DNA of 23,971 nucleotides from an uncultured Rikenella sp. (GTDB lineage: Bacteria > Bacteroidota > Bacteroidia > Bacteroidales > Rikenellaceae), in the NCBI RefSeq assembly GCF_910577125.1, contig NZ_CAJTMN010000028.1, positions 1-23,971 on the forward strand. The letters run 5' to 3'. Positions 1-5,721 of this stretch are shown piece after piece. A model generated the notes under the pieces. It made no database searches, had not been told where the DNA came from, and worked only from the letters and a program-made list of their open reading frames with translations. The stretch's first letter is position 1, and every line of letters starts with the position of its first letter. The translations under genes were made by a program, and so were the position numbers.

Positions 1-29
1 AAGATCGCTGATTATCAGCGATCTTTTTT
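1..29 (+). terminator. Rho-independent terminator of an off-window gene
   Basis: An 11-bp perfect stem (1-11 with 15-25, loop TTA) is followed by a run of six T on the plus strand (24-29). It fits the end of a plus-strand gene lying left of the window. The minus-strand tRNA reads toward it, so the same stem could stop that transcript too, but the sequence that would show a U-run on that strand is outside the window. Confidence 0.8.
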
Positions 30-38
30 CTTTTCGTG

Positions 39-126
39 TGGTGCCCAGGACAAGACTCGAACTTGCACGCCGTAAACCGGCACTACCCCCTCAAAGTAGC
101 GTGTCTACCAATTTCACCACCTGGGC
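39..126 (-). tRNA. tRNA-Leu (anticodon GAG)
   Basis: Reading the minus strand, a 7-bp acceptor stem GCCCAGG/CCTGGGC closes the molecule. The anticodon stem is CTACT/GGTAG with loop TTGAGGG, giving anticodon GAG (plus positions 90-92), which reads CUC/CUU leucine codons. A long variable arm (TGCCG/CGGCG around GTTTA) is typical of type II tRNAs such as Leu. The T loop is TTCGAGT. The 3' CCA is encoded at plus 39-41. The length of 88 nt is normal for tRNA-Leu. Confidence 0.96.
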
Positions 127-139
127 GAGAGGCCGCACC

Positions 140-156
140 CTCCGCAAGCTGCGGAG
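140..156 (-). other. Hairpin in the tRNA-Leu leader
   Basis: A 7-bp stem CTCCGCA/TGCGGAG with a 3-nt loop lies between the tRNA promoter and the mature 5' end of the tRNA. It would be part of the 5' leader removed by RNase P. Its function is unknown. Confidence 0.5.
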
Positions 157-172
157 AAGTACGAAAGCGGGA

Positions 173-202
173 CAAAGGTAATGCTTTTTTCGTTTCGTGC
201 AA
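173..202 (-). promoter_or_regulatory. Promoter of tRNA-Leu
   Basis: On the minus strand a perfect Bacteroidetes -7 box TACCTTTG (complement of 173-180) lies exactly 19 nt downstream of a TTG -33 element (complement of 200-202). This matches the TAnnTTTG and TTG architecture with 19-21 nt spacing known for this phylum. It would start transcription near 166, about 40 nt before the mature tRNA. Confidence 0.75.
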
Positions 203-274
203 CCCCTCGCGAGAAAAATCCCTCCCGGAGTCCGCTTTTCCGCTTTCTCGTGTACCGGGACAGGGAAAAATAGC

Positions 275-282
275 TAACTTTG
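275..282 (+). promoter_or_regulatory. Candidate -7 box for thrS
   Basis: TAACTTTG matches the Bacteroidetes -7 consensus TAnnTTTG and lies 53 nt before the thrS ATG. I see no good -33 element at the usual spacing, so this is moderate evidence only. Confidence 0.5.
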
Positions 283-335
283 TCAATCCGTCCGCGCCGA
301 GCCGGAGCGGGCGGCGTTTTACACACCGAGCAAGT

Positions 336-2291
336 ATGATCGACATTACATTCCCCGACGGCAGCAGCCGTCAGTTCGCAGCAGGCGTCACGCCGCTCGA
401 AATCGCAGCCTCGATCAGTCCGAGGCTGGCGCAGGAGACCTTTGCCGCGACCGTGGACGGGCAAAGCTGGGATATTCAGAAACCCATCGAAACAGACGCG
501 ACGATCAAACTGCACAAATGGGACGAACCCGAAGCCAAACACGCTTTCTGGCACTCCTCGTCGCACCTTTTGGCCGCGGCGCTTGAGCAGCTGTATCCCG
601 GCATCAAGTTCGGCATCGGGCCCGCTATCGATAACGGATTCTATTACGACGTCGACTCGCCGACGCCGATTACCGAAGGAGACCTGCCCAAAATCGAACA
701 GAAGATGCTCGAAATCGCCAGAGAGAAACACCCCTTCGTGCGGCGCGAAGTCTCCAAGGCGGAGGCGATGGAGACCTATACGAAAAAGGGGGACGAGTAC
801 AAGTGCGAGCTCATCGGCGACTTGACCGACGGGACGATCACCTTCTATAGCAACGGCGACTACACCGACCTTTGCCGGGGGCCGCACCTGGCGGACACGG
901 CGCCGATCAAGGCGGTGAAGTTGACTTCGGTGGCCGGCGCTTACTGGCGCGGGGACGAAAAGCGGAAGATGCTCACCCGGATTTACGGCATTACCTTCCC
1001 GAAAAAGGCTTTGCTCGACGAGTATCTTGCCTTGGTGGAAGAGGCCAAGAAACGCGACCACAGGAAGCTGGGCAAGGAGCTGGAACTCTTTACCTTCAGC
1101 CCGCGGGTGGGGCAGGGATTGCCATTGTGGCTGCCCAAGGGGGCGGCGCTCAGAGAGCGGCTGGAGAATTTCCTCAAGGGAGTTCAGAAACAGTACGGGT
1201 ACGAGCAGGTGATCACCCCGCATATCGGGATGAAAGACCTCTATGTCACTTCGGGACACTATGCCAAGTACGGGAAAGACAGTTTTCAGCCGATTCATAC
1301 CCCGGACGAGAACGAGGAATTCCTGCTCAAACCGATGAACTGCCCGCACCACTGCGAGATTTATCGGTCGAAACCGCGCTCTTATAAGGACCTGCCCGTT
1401 CGGCTGGCCGAGTTCGGGACTGTCTACCGGTATGAGATGAGCGGGGAGTTGCACGGGCTGACCCGTGTGCGCGGATTTACCCAGGACGACGCCCACCTCT
1501 TCTGCCGGCCCGACCAGCTCAAAGACGAGTTCAAGAAGGTGATCGACATCGTGCTCTATATCTTCAAGACCTTGGACTTCAAGGAGTTTACGGCACAGGT
1601 TTCGCTGCGCGATCCGAACAACAAGGAGAAGTATATCGGGACGGACGAGAACTGGCACAAGGCCGAGGCCGCGATTATGGAGGCGGCGGCCGAAAAGGGG
1701 CTGGAGACCATTGTGGAGACCGGCGAGGCGGCGTTCTACGGGCCGAAGTTGGACTTTATGGTCAAGGACGCTTTGGGGCGGAAGTGGCAGCTCGGGACGA
1801 TCCAGGTGGACTACAACCTGCCCGAGCGTTTCGACCTGACCTACAAAGGCTCGGACGACAAGGAACACCGGCCCATCATGATCCACCGGGCTCCGTTCGG
1901 CTCGATGGAACGCTTCGTCGCCGTGCTGCTGGAACACACGGGCGGAAAGTTCCCGCTGTGGCTGACGCCGGAACAGGCGGTGGTGCTGCCGATCAGCGAA
2001 AAGTACAACGACTACGCGAAAAAAGTTGCTAAATTGCTGAATAATTGCGATATTCGCACCCGCGTCGATGACCGCGACGAAAAAATCGGCCGCAAAATCC
2101 GGGATAACGAGTTGGCCAAGGTGCCTATTCTGCTCATTGTCGGCGATAACGAACAGCGGGACGAGACCGTCACCGTCCGGATGCAGGGTGAAGGGAAGGA
2201 CCGCGGGACGATGACTTTGCCCGACTTCGCCAAGATGGTGGGCGACCTGGTTGCCGAAGAGATTCGACCCATCGCGGAACCTATGTCATAG
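336..2291 (+). CDS. thrS: Threonyl-tRNA synthetase
   Basis: This cytoplasmic class II aminoacyl-tRNA synthetase charges tRNA-Thr with threonine. The protein has 651 aa, normal for full-length bacterial ThrRS. In order it has an N-terminal TGS domain (about residues 1-60), an editing domain with an HxxxH motif (HSSSH), a catalytic core with zinc-ligand region KPMNCPHHC, motif 2 around YRYEMSGELHGL and motif 3 HRAPFGSMERF, and a C-terminal anticodon-binding domain ending near EEIRP. I chose the ATG at 336 because it begins the TGS domain (MIDITFPDGS). The frame stays open upstream, but that part is the tRNA and its leader read in reverse and is not coding. It heads the translation cluster thrS-infC-rpmI-rplT. 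All key motifs are intact. Confidence 0.97.
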   Translation: MIDITFPDGSSRQFAAGVTPLEIAASISPRLAQETFAATVDGQSWDIQKPIETDATIKLHKWDEPEAKHAFWHSSSHLLAAALEQLYPGIKFGIGPAIDNGFYYDVDSPTPITEGDLPKIEQKMLEIAREKHPFVRREVSKAEAMETYTKKGDEYKCELIGDLTDGTITFYSNGDYTDLCRGPHLADTAPIKAVKLTSVAGAYWRGDEKRKMLTRIYGITFPKKALLDEYLALVEEAKKRDHRKLGKELELFTFSPRVGQGLPLWLPKGAALRERLENFLKGVQKQYGYEQVITPHIGMKDLYVTSGHYAKYGKDSFQPIHTPDENEEFLLKPMNCPHHCEIYRSKPRSYKDLPVRLAEFGTVYRYEMSGELHGLTRVRGFTQDDAHLFCRPDQLKDEFKKVIDIVLYIFKTLDFKEFTAQVSLRDPNNKEKYIGTDENWHKAEAAIMEAAAEKGLETIVETGEAAFYGPKLDFMVKDALGRKWQLGTIQVDYNLPERFDLTYKGSDDKEHRPIMIHRAPFGSMERFVAVLLEHTGGKFPLWLTPEQAVVLPISEKYNDYAKKVAKLLNNCDIRTRVDDRDEKIGRKIRDNELAKVPILLIVGDNEQRDETVTVRMQGEGKDRGTMTLPDFAKMVGDLVAEEIRPIAEPMS

Positions 2292-2339
2292 ACGTGCGGC
2301 ACGCTTTTTGCGGCCCTCATACCGTGGACTAAATATACT

Positions 2340-2346
2340 AAGGAGG
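2340..2346 (+). promoter_or_regulatory. Strong Shine-Dalgarno that fixes the infC start
   Basis: AAGGAGG is a full anti-16S match, unusual in Bacteroidetes, where SD sequences are generally weak or absent. It sits 8 nt upstream of the codon ATA at 2355. No ATG, GTG or TTG lies at a suitable distance, so it points to ATA as the infC start. Confidence 0.75.
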
Positions 2347-2354
2347 ACAAAACT

Positions 2355-2927
2355 ATAGCACTACCACCGCGCCCAAGACCGTCGCGCCCGCCGTTCCGCG
2401 GACGTGTACAGAAAGAAAACCCCCACCGGATCAACCGGGAAATTACTGCGCCTCAGGTGCGGTTAGTGGGGGAGAATATCGACCGGCAGGACGTCTATTC
2501 CTTGCAGGAAGCGCTGCGCATGGCACAGGAACAGGAACTCGACCTCGTGGAAATCTCGCCGAAGGCCGAGCCGCCGGTGTGTCGCATCATCGACTACCAG
2601 AAATTCCTCTACCAGCAGAAGAAAAAAGCCAAAGAGATCAAAGCCAAGGCCGTCAAAGTCGTTGTCAAAGAGATCCGCTTCGGGCCTCAGACCGACGACC
2701 ACGACTATAACTTCAAGCTCAAACACGCCGAAAACTTCCTGAAAGAGGGGGCGAAGGTCAAGGCCTATGTCTTCTTCCGCGGACGCCAGATCGTCTTCAA
2801 GGATCAGGGGGAGATCCTCCTGCTGCGGTTTGTCCAGGATCTCGAAGAGTGGGCCAAAGTCGAACAGATGCCCAAGCTCGAAGGGAAGCGGATGAGCATC
2901 CTGCTCGCCCCGAAACCGAAGAAGTAA
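2355..2927 (+). CDS. infC: Translation initiation factor IF-3, apparent AUA start
   Basis: IF-3 binds the 30S subunit, keeps the subunits apart and checks start-codon pairing. The frame gives 190 aa when read from ATA at 2355: MALPPRPRPS, a basic arginine/proline-rich N-tail, then RINREI..PQVRLVGENI typical of the IF3 N domain, a lysine-rich linker (QQKKKAKEIKAK), and the C domain with EIRFGPQTDDHDYNFK and a KLEGKRMSILL end. A start at the later GTG (2457) would remove the conserved RINxEI segment, so the longer form is favoured. There is no upstream ATG in frame. IF-3 genes often use non-AUG starts to allow autoregulation (known for the E. coli AUU start). Autoregulation here is inferred. 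Confidence 0.93.
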   Translation: MALPPRPRPSRPPFRGRVQKENPHRINREITAPQVRLVGENIDRQDVYSLQEALRMAQEQELDLVEISPKAEPPVCRIIDYQKFLYQQKKKAKEIKAKAVKVVVKEIRFGPQTDDHDYNFKLKHAENFLKEGAKVKAYVFFRGRQIVFKDQGEILLLRFVQDLEEWAKVEQMPKLEGKRMSILLAPKPKK

Positions 2928-3002
2928 CTCTCCGCCTTCTTTTGGGGGGAGGGGACATTGTACTGAAACACACTATTTTAACCATCTAAATAAATTTCGA
3001 CC

Positions 3003-3197
3003 ATGCCGAAAATGAAAACCGTTGCCGCCGCCAAGAAGCGCTTCACGCTCACCGGCACCGGCAAAGTGAAGAGGAAACACGCTTTCAAAAGCCACATCCT
3101 CACCAAAAAAACGACCAAACAGAAACGCAACCTCACCCACACCGGGACGATGAGCGCTACCGACACGCCGGCTGTCAAGCTGATGCTCGTGAAGTAG
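3003..3197 (+). CDS. rpmI: 50S ribosomal protein L35
   Basis: This 64-aa, very basic protein is a component of the large ribosomal subunit. MPKMKTVAAAKKRF and the following TGTGKVKRKHA..SHILTKKT block are the classic L35 signature. Length and position between infC and rplT match the conserved infC-rpmI-rplT operon. The 75-nt gap after infC has no clear terminator, so cotranscription is likely. Confidence 0.97.
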   Translation: MPKMKTVAAAKKRFTLTGTGKVKRKHAFKSHILTKKTTKQKRNLTHTGTMSATDTPAVKLMLVK

Positions 3198-3346
3198 ATT
3201 TTGTTTGACGGCCTCCGTCCGGAGCCGTAAAAACCGGACGATACTTTATTTTAACCGAAGATCGCGCCCGGCCGAACCCACGCAGAGGTTCCCCCAAAGC
3301 GTCGCCCGAACGGGACGACCGCCGGCCGATCGAAAAACGCATCGTT
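3198..3346 (+). promoter_or_regulatory. rpmI-rplT spacer, possible structured leader
   Basis: This 149-nt gap is long for an L35-L20 junction. It contains self-complementary stretches, including GACGGCCTCCGTCCGG at 3208-3223 and GC-rich arms near 3260-3345. In many bacteria L20 represses this operon through an RNA structure that mimics its rRNA site. Whether that is so here cannot be told by eye. Confidence 0.3.
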
Positions 3347-3691
3347 ATGCCAAGAAGTGTAAACGCGGTGGCCAGTCGCGCCCGCCGCAAGAAAGTCCTC
3401 AAGCTCGCCAAAGGGAACTTCGGTTCTCGCTCGAACGTCTGGACTGTAGCCAAGAACACGGTAGAAAAAGGGTTGACCTACGCCTACCGCGATCGCAAAA
3501 ACAAAAAACGGAACTTCCGCGGCCTGTGGATCCAGCGTATCAACGCTGCCGTGCGGGCCAACGGGATGACCTATTCCGAATTCATGGGGAAAGTGAACGC
3601 TAAAGGGATCGCCTTGAACCGTAAGGTGCTGGCCGACCTGGCGATGAACCACCCGACGGCATTCGCCGAAATCGTCAAGACGGTTAAGTAA
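3347..3691 (+). CDS. rplT: 50S ribosomal protein L20
   Basis: This 114-aa primary 23S rRNA-binding protein is needed for assembly of the large subunit. The N-terminus MPRSVNAVASRARRKKVLKLAKG and the downstream TYAYRDRKNKKRNFRGLWIQRINAA segment are diagnostic (both shortened here as motifs). The end is AEIVKTVK. It is the last gene of the translation cluster and is followed by a terminator. Confidence 0.97.
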   Translation: MPRSVNAVASRARRKKVLKLAKGNFGSRSNVWTVAKNTVEKGLTYAYRDRKNKKRNFRGLWIQRINAAVRANGMTYSEFMGKVNAKGIALNRKVLADLAMNHPTAFAEIVKTVK

Positions 3692-3730
3692 TATAAACGC
3701 CCGTCGTCTATTTTATCGATAGTGTGTCAC

Positions 3731-3796
3731 CGATCGGGGAGCACCGTTCTGTCACCGTTCATGCGGGATCAGGCGGCCGGCTCCCCGATCGTTTTT
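3731..3796 (+). terminator. Terminator after rplT
   Basis: A 12-bp perfect stem (3731-3742, CGATCGGGGAGC, with 3780-3791) is followed directly by five T. The loop is unusually long (37 nt) and contains a smaller GC-rich arm. It closes the thrS-infC-rpmI-rplT unit. Confidence 0.8.
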
Positions 3797-3829
3797 GGTG
3801 GGGCGCAGATTTGGGCCGAGCAGGTAAGT

Positions 3830-3849
3830 GGAAATGCGTAAGCATTTCC
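3830..3849. repeat. Hairpin A beside the 24-nt core
   Basis: GGAAATGC pairs with GCATTTCC (3830-3837 with 3842-3849) around the loop GTAA. It directly precedes and slightly overlaps the 24-nt core at 3848-3871. At the matching place in the inverted copy, a different 7-bp hairpin (5201-5218) is present, so the pairing is kept while the sequence is not. Confidence 0.8.
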
Positions 3850-3881
3850 CGTCCACGGGACGTGGGGCCCGCGCGGCCCGA
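3848..3881 (+). repeat. Core repeat, left copy (24 nt exact, 34 nt near-exact)
   Basis: This segment begins CCCGTCCACGGGACG. It is repeated in inverted orientation at 5168-5201; positions 3848-3871 match 24 of 24 and the full 34 nt match with two differences. The core itself contains a small palindrome, GTCC ACG GGAC. Confidence 0.85.
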
Positions 3882-3923
3882 GCGCAGTACCCTCGAACCA
3901 AATCGCGCGCCGTCGCCTTAATA

Positions 3924-3967
3924 GGGAAATCGTCAAAATGTGCTTGCGCGTTTTGACTGGATTTCCC
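3924..3967. repeat. Long hairpin B
   Basis: The outer arm GGGAAATC (3924-3931) pairs with GATTTCCC (3960-3967). The inner arm GTCAAAATGTG (3932-3942) pairs with CGCGTTTTGAC (3947-3957), using two T-G wobble positions when read as plus-strand RNA, around a 4-nt loop. A 2-nt bulge lies on the right arm. The flanks CGCGCGCC and GGCGCGCG extend the pairing. It is the inverted homologue of hairpin H at 4980-5023. Confidence 0.8.
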
Positions 3968-4030
3968 AAGGCGCGCGGACAAAAAACGAGGCGAGGAGTT
4001 GGGCTACTCCAGCCAATTGCCCACCGCGGG

Positions 4031-4050
4031 GCCCCACAGGGGCTTTTACT
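4031..4050 (+). repeat. Stem-loop plus TTTTACT, copy 1
   Basis: GCCCC ACA GGGGC (4031-4043) is followed immediately by TTTTACT (4044-4050). It is one of four copies of a 5-bp stem with a 3-nt loop followed by TTTTA(C/T)T; the stem sequence differs in every copy. The following GGTTATCACTGCCTTATT also recurs, inverted, near 5279-5294. Confidence 0.75.
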
Positions 4051-4192
4051 AGGGTTATCACTGCCTTATTTAGGCGGGGCCCGGCCGGCCGACGCGTTCG
4101 CGCCACGGCGGCCGGCCTTTGTTATTCAGACAATAAATAACCGCGCCACGCAACAGGCGCGCGGACAGAGAACTGGGTGTAGCAAGCCAGTA

Positions 4193-4211
4193 AGCGATAC
4201 GCAGTATCGCT
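4193..4211. repeat. Hairpin C
   Basis: AGCGATAC GCA GTATCGCT forms an 8-bp perfect stem and is followed by CCGTCCTGCCGGGG. The inverted homologue is hairpin I (5329-5348). The two stems differ by a compensated base pair (A-T against G-C). Confidence 0.8.
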
Positions 4212-4275
4212 CCGTCCTGCCGGGGTCACCCGGCCGCCGCCCGCGCAGGGCAGTTCTGTCCGGTTCAAAGCTCTC

Positions 4276-4354
4276 CCGTCGCCCGCCCGCGTAAAGAGGG
4301 ATTTCACTCGTTTTGCGGTGAGCAAAATCGAGGTGAAATCCCGGCGGGCGACGG
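4276..4354. repeat. Long double-stem hairpin D
   Basis: The outer stem of 12 bp is CCGTCGCCCGCC (4276-4287) with 4343-4354. The second stem of 10 bp is GGGATTTCAC (4298-4307) with GTGAAATCCC (4333-4342). The inner pairing CGTTTTGC with GCAAAATCG has a one-base bulge, and the loop is GGTGA. The total element is about 79 nt. The left outer arm is shared in inverted form with 5123-5135. Confidence 0.8.
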
Positions 4355-4375
4355 TTGAATCGTCCCGCGCGCGCC

Positions 4376-4437
4376 CGCTGGAGAAGGAAATCTTATTCAA
4401 ACGCGTGGTGCGTGTTTGGATAAGATTTCCGCCAGCG
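4376..4437. repeat. Long hairpin E
   Basis: The outer CGCTGG/CCAGCG (4376-4381 with 4432-4437) encloses an 11-bp stem GGAAATCTTAT/ATAAGATTTCC (4386-4396 with 4420-4430), and inside that CAAAC/GTTTG. It is a third member of the class whose arms begin GG(G)AAATC or GGGATTTC. Confidence 0.75.
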
Positions 4438-4523
4438 CGCGGGAAAAGAAACAAGGCCGAATGGGGTGGAGAATCGGGCCGAGGATTGGGCTGAGTGCTG
4501 TGCGACCCTTTGGGGCGCCGGCC

Positions 4524-4567
4524 CTGTCGCCCAAGCCGCGTAGCGGCTTCGGGGGGATGGGCGACAG
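4524..4567. repeat. Nested hairpin F
   Basis: CTGTCGCCC (4524-4532) pairs with GGGCGACAG (4559-4567). Inside, AAGCCGC GTA GCGGCTT (4533-4549) forms a second perfect stem. A direct repeat ATTGGGCTGAG flanks the structure (about 4485 and 4595). Confidence 0.7.
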
Positions 4568-4611
4568 GCCGAAGAGGACGGATTTTGGGCGGTGAATTGG
4601 GCTGAGCTCTT

Positions 4612-4653
4612 GCGGTTCGGGGAACCGCGCGGGCCGGGCCTCCCCACGGGAGG
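4612..4653. repeat. Two adjacent short hairpins (G)
   Basis: GCGGTTC GGG GAACCGC (4612-4628) is followed by CCTCCC CAC GGGAGG (4639-4653). Both are perfect stems with 3-nt loops, in the same style as the other elements of this region. Confidence 0.6.
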
Positions 4654-4750
4654 TCCGCAACACGCCGCTTGCGCGTCGAGAATTGCGGCACCTCCCGGGC
4701 GCCCGGCCGCAACGGTGTAGGGTAGAGGCTGCTTTAGGGTAGACACGGCC

Positions 4751-4770
4751 AGTAAAAGACACTGCGCGTC
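4751..4770 (-). repeat. Stem-loop plus TTTTACT, copy 2
   Basis: On the minus strand GACGC GCA GTGTC (one G-U pair) is followed by TTTTACT. It lies just downstream of the first FISUMP-like remnant, the same place as copy 3 after the second remnant. Confidence 0.65.
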
Positions 4771-4773
4771 CGT

Positions 4774-4956
4774 TTATTCCGAGAGGCAACGCAACTGAAA
4801 ACCGCGGGCGCGGCCGTCCGAGGTACTGGGATTGAGCTCCGTCGTACTGACACCCAAGTACATGCCATTAGTACCGTTGACCGTATAAGTCCAACTGAAT
4901 CCAGCGTTGCCGATGAAGTGTTGCACGCCATTCGCGTGATTGCGGCAGCCCGGGGC
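4774..4956 (-). pseudogene. C-terminal remnant 1 of a FISUMP/C-type-lectin-like variable domain
   Basis: The minus strand encodes about 60 residues ending in a stop at 4774: APGCR, then GNAGFSW, then RGFQLRCLSE. The pattern G-x-GFSW ... RxxG(F)xLRC is the end of the FISUMP/major-paralogous-domain family, common as surface or phage receptor-type domains in Bacteroidetes. No start codon or upstream domain remains; upstream the frame runs into hairpin H. Compared with remnant 2 (5430-5606), the 59-residue segments align with no gap. About 23 positions are identical, mostly framework, and the CAGTTGCGTTGCCTCTCG end is nucleotide-identical. This suggests a hypervariable domain. Confidence 0.65.
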
Positions 4957-4979
4957 GGGGATTTGATTTCGCGCGCCAT

Positions 4980-5023
4980 GGGAAATCCTGTCAAAATGTG
5001 CGAACACATTTTGACGATTTCCC
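4980..5023. repeat. Long hairpin H
   Basis: GGGAAATC (4980-4987) pairs with GATTTCCC (5016-5023), and GTCAAAATGTG (4990-5000) pairs with CACATTTTGAC (5005-5015), around the loop CGAA. This gives 19 bp with a 2-nt bulge on the left. It is the inverted counterpart of hairpin B; B uses wobbles where H is fully complementary. It lies immediately upstream of FISUMP remnant 1 on the minus strand. Confidence 0.85.
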
Positions 5024-5167
5024 TTTTCAGGCGTCGGCGCGCGGTGGTTAGTACTTTTTGAGTCGCCCGCGGCAATTCTCGTTGGTTGGCTGGGTGCCAA
5101 CCCACAGAATATGCCCTTTGAGGCGGGCGGGCGACGGGAATGAGCTTTGTCCCGCCTGAAACTGGCC

Positions 5168-5218
5168 TCGGGCCGGCCGGGCCCCACGTCCCGTGGACGG
5201 GCGAAACTTGCGTTTCGC
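5168..5218 (-). repeat. Core repeat, right copy, with hairpin J
   Basis: Positions 5178-5201 are an exact reverse complement of 3848-3871. Adjacent, GCGAAAC TTGC GTTTCGC (5201-5218) forms hairpin J in the place occupied by the unrelated-sequence hairpin A in the left copy. Confidence 0.85.
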
Positions 5219-5294
5219 TGCGGCCGCCTCTACCCTAACAGGATAGAATAGCCCTGCGCGGGCGGCGTCCGGCCAATAAGGCAGTGAGAACCCC

Positions 5295-5314
5295 AATAAA
5301 ACGCCCGATGGGCG
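5295..5314 (-). repeat. Stem-loop plus TTTTATT, copy 4
   Basis: The minus strand reads CGCCC ATC GGGCG followed by TTTTATT, then TCTCACTGCCTTATT shared with the region after copy 1. It is the fourth instance of this stem-loop module. Confidence 0.7.
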
Positions 5315-5328
5315 CCCCGGCGGGACGG

Positions 5329-5348
5329 AGCGATGCTTACGCATCGCT
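5329..5348. repeat. Hairpin I
   Basis: AGCGATGC TTAC GCATCGCT is an 8-bp perfect stem. It is the inverted homologue of hairpin C, with one compensated pair and a shared CCGTCC(C/T)GCCGGGG flank on the minus strand. Confidence 0.8.
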
Positions 5349-5357
5349 AAGGCTGTG

Positions 5358-5690
5358 TCACCCCAATCTGCGGGTGGGGTAGAGGTTGCCGATTAAGGCC
5401 GAGGCTGCCAGTAAAACACCCTGTGGGTGCGAGAGGCAACGCAACTGAAGACCGGTGACACGGTAGTCTGTGCTATTGGAATCGCAGTGCAGCATGTCTA
5501 AAAGCAGACGCAGCCCTTCTGTCGTGCAGATCGCAGACGACCAACTAAAACCTCGATTGCCGCAGTTCCACACAGCGCCCTCGCCCCCGCCGCGGTTGCC
5601 CGGGGCGGAATTCAGCGAAAACCGTGTGCCCAACGTGGGAAAGAGTGGTTCGTTTTTCAGTTCGGAGTGGGAAAACTCGTAATTCGTGCT
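5358..5690 (-). pseudogene. C-terminal remnant 2 of a FISUMP/C-type-lectin-like variable domain
   Basis: The minus strand reads LFPTLGTRFSLNSAPGNRGG, then GNRGFSW (shortened), then VTGLQLRCLS, after which the frame continues HPQGVLLAASALIGNLYP (a tail) to a stop near 5358. The FPTLG-R block followed by G-x-GFSW and LRC is the FISUMP order. The frame is open back to about 5700 but has no start codon or signal peptide, so it is a gene end only. The variable part (5430-5606) has the same length as remnant 1. The same PQGVLL-like tail is recognisable in two other frames of the repeat array, suggesting that several copies of one gene end built this region. Confidence 0.6.
5410..5429 (-). repeat. 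Stem-loop plus TTTTACT, copy 3
   Basis: The minus strand reads CACCC ACA GGGTG followed by TTTTACT. It starts directly after the invariant end of FISUMP remnant 2. A short hairpin just after the variable repeat is also a feature of known diversity-generating retroelement targets. Confidence 0.7.
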
Positions 5691-5697
5691 ATATTTA
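5690..5697 (+). promoter_or_regulatory. Possible -7 box for the araC-type gene
   Basis: TATATTTA is close to TAnnTTTG and lies 25 nt before the ATG at 5722. There is no convincing -33 element, so this is weak. Confidence 0.3.
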
Positions 5698-5721
5698 TAG
5701 TCAAATTTTAATCAATCGAGT

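Larger units (their letters stand above)
3797..5689. repeat. Gene-free mosaic of inverted palindromic repeats
   Basis: About 1.9 kb carries no intact gene; open frames here are unrelated to each other and run through hairpins. It has a plus-oriented part (3830-4440) and a minus-oriented part (4750-5690) that share pieces in inverted orientation. Examples are a 24-nt exact match (3848-3871 with 5178-5201), a 17-nt match (4235-4251 with 5251-5267) and a 13-nt match (4278-4290 with 5123-5135). It is packed with perfect or near-perfect hairpins, and several pairs of copies keep base pairing while changing sequence. Two remnants of a FISUMP-like gene end lie inside. It appears to be a decayed, rearranged array of one repeat family. 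Confidence 0.7.

Noticed and set aside
114..1937. Long open frame (607 aa) opposite thrS
   Set aside because: It is antisense to a gene with complete ThrRS motifs; its composition reflects GC-rich codon use on the other strand.
3938..5344. Several 90-200 aa frames in the repeat array
   Set aside because: They run through hairpins and mosaic joints and lack family motifs apart from the two FISUMP-like gene ends; open frames are expected by chance in such GC-rich DNA.
3797..5689. CRISPR array
   Set aside because: The repeats are unequal, inverted and irregularly spaced, with no constant repeat-spacer unit and no cas genes.
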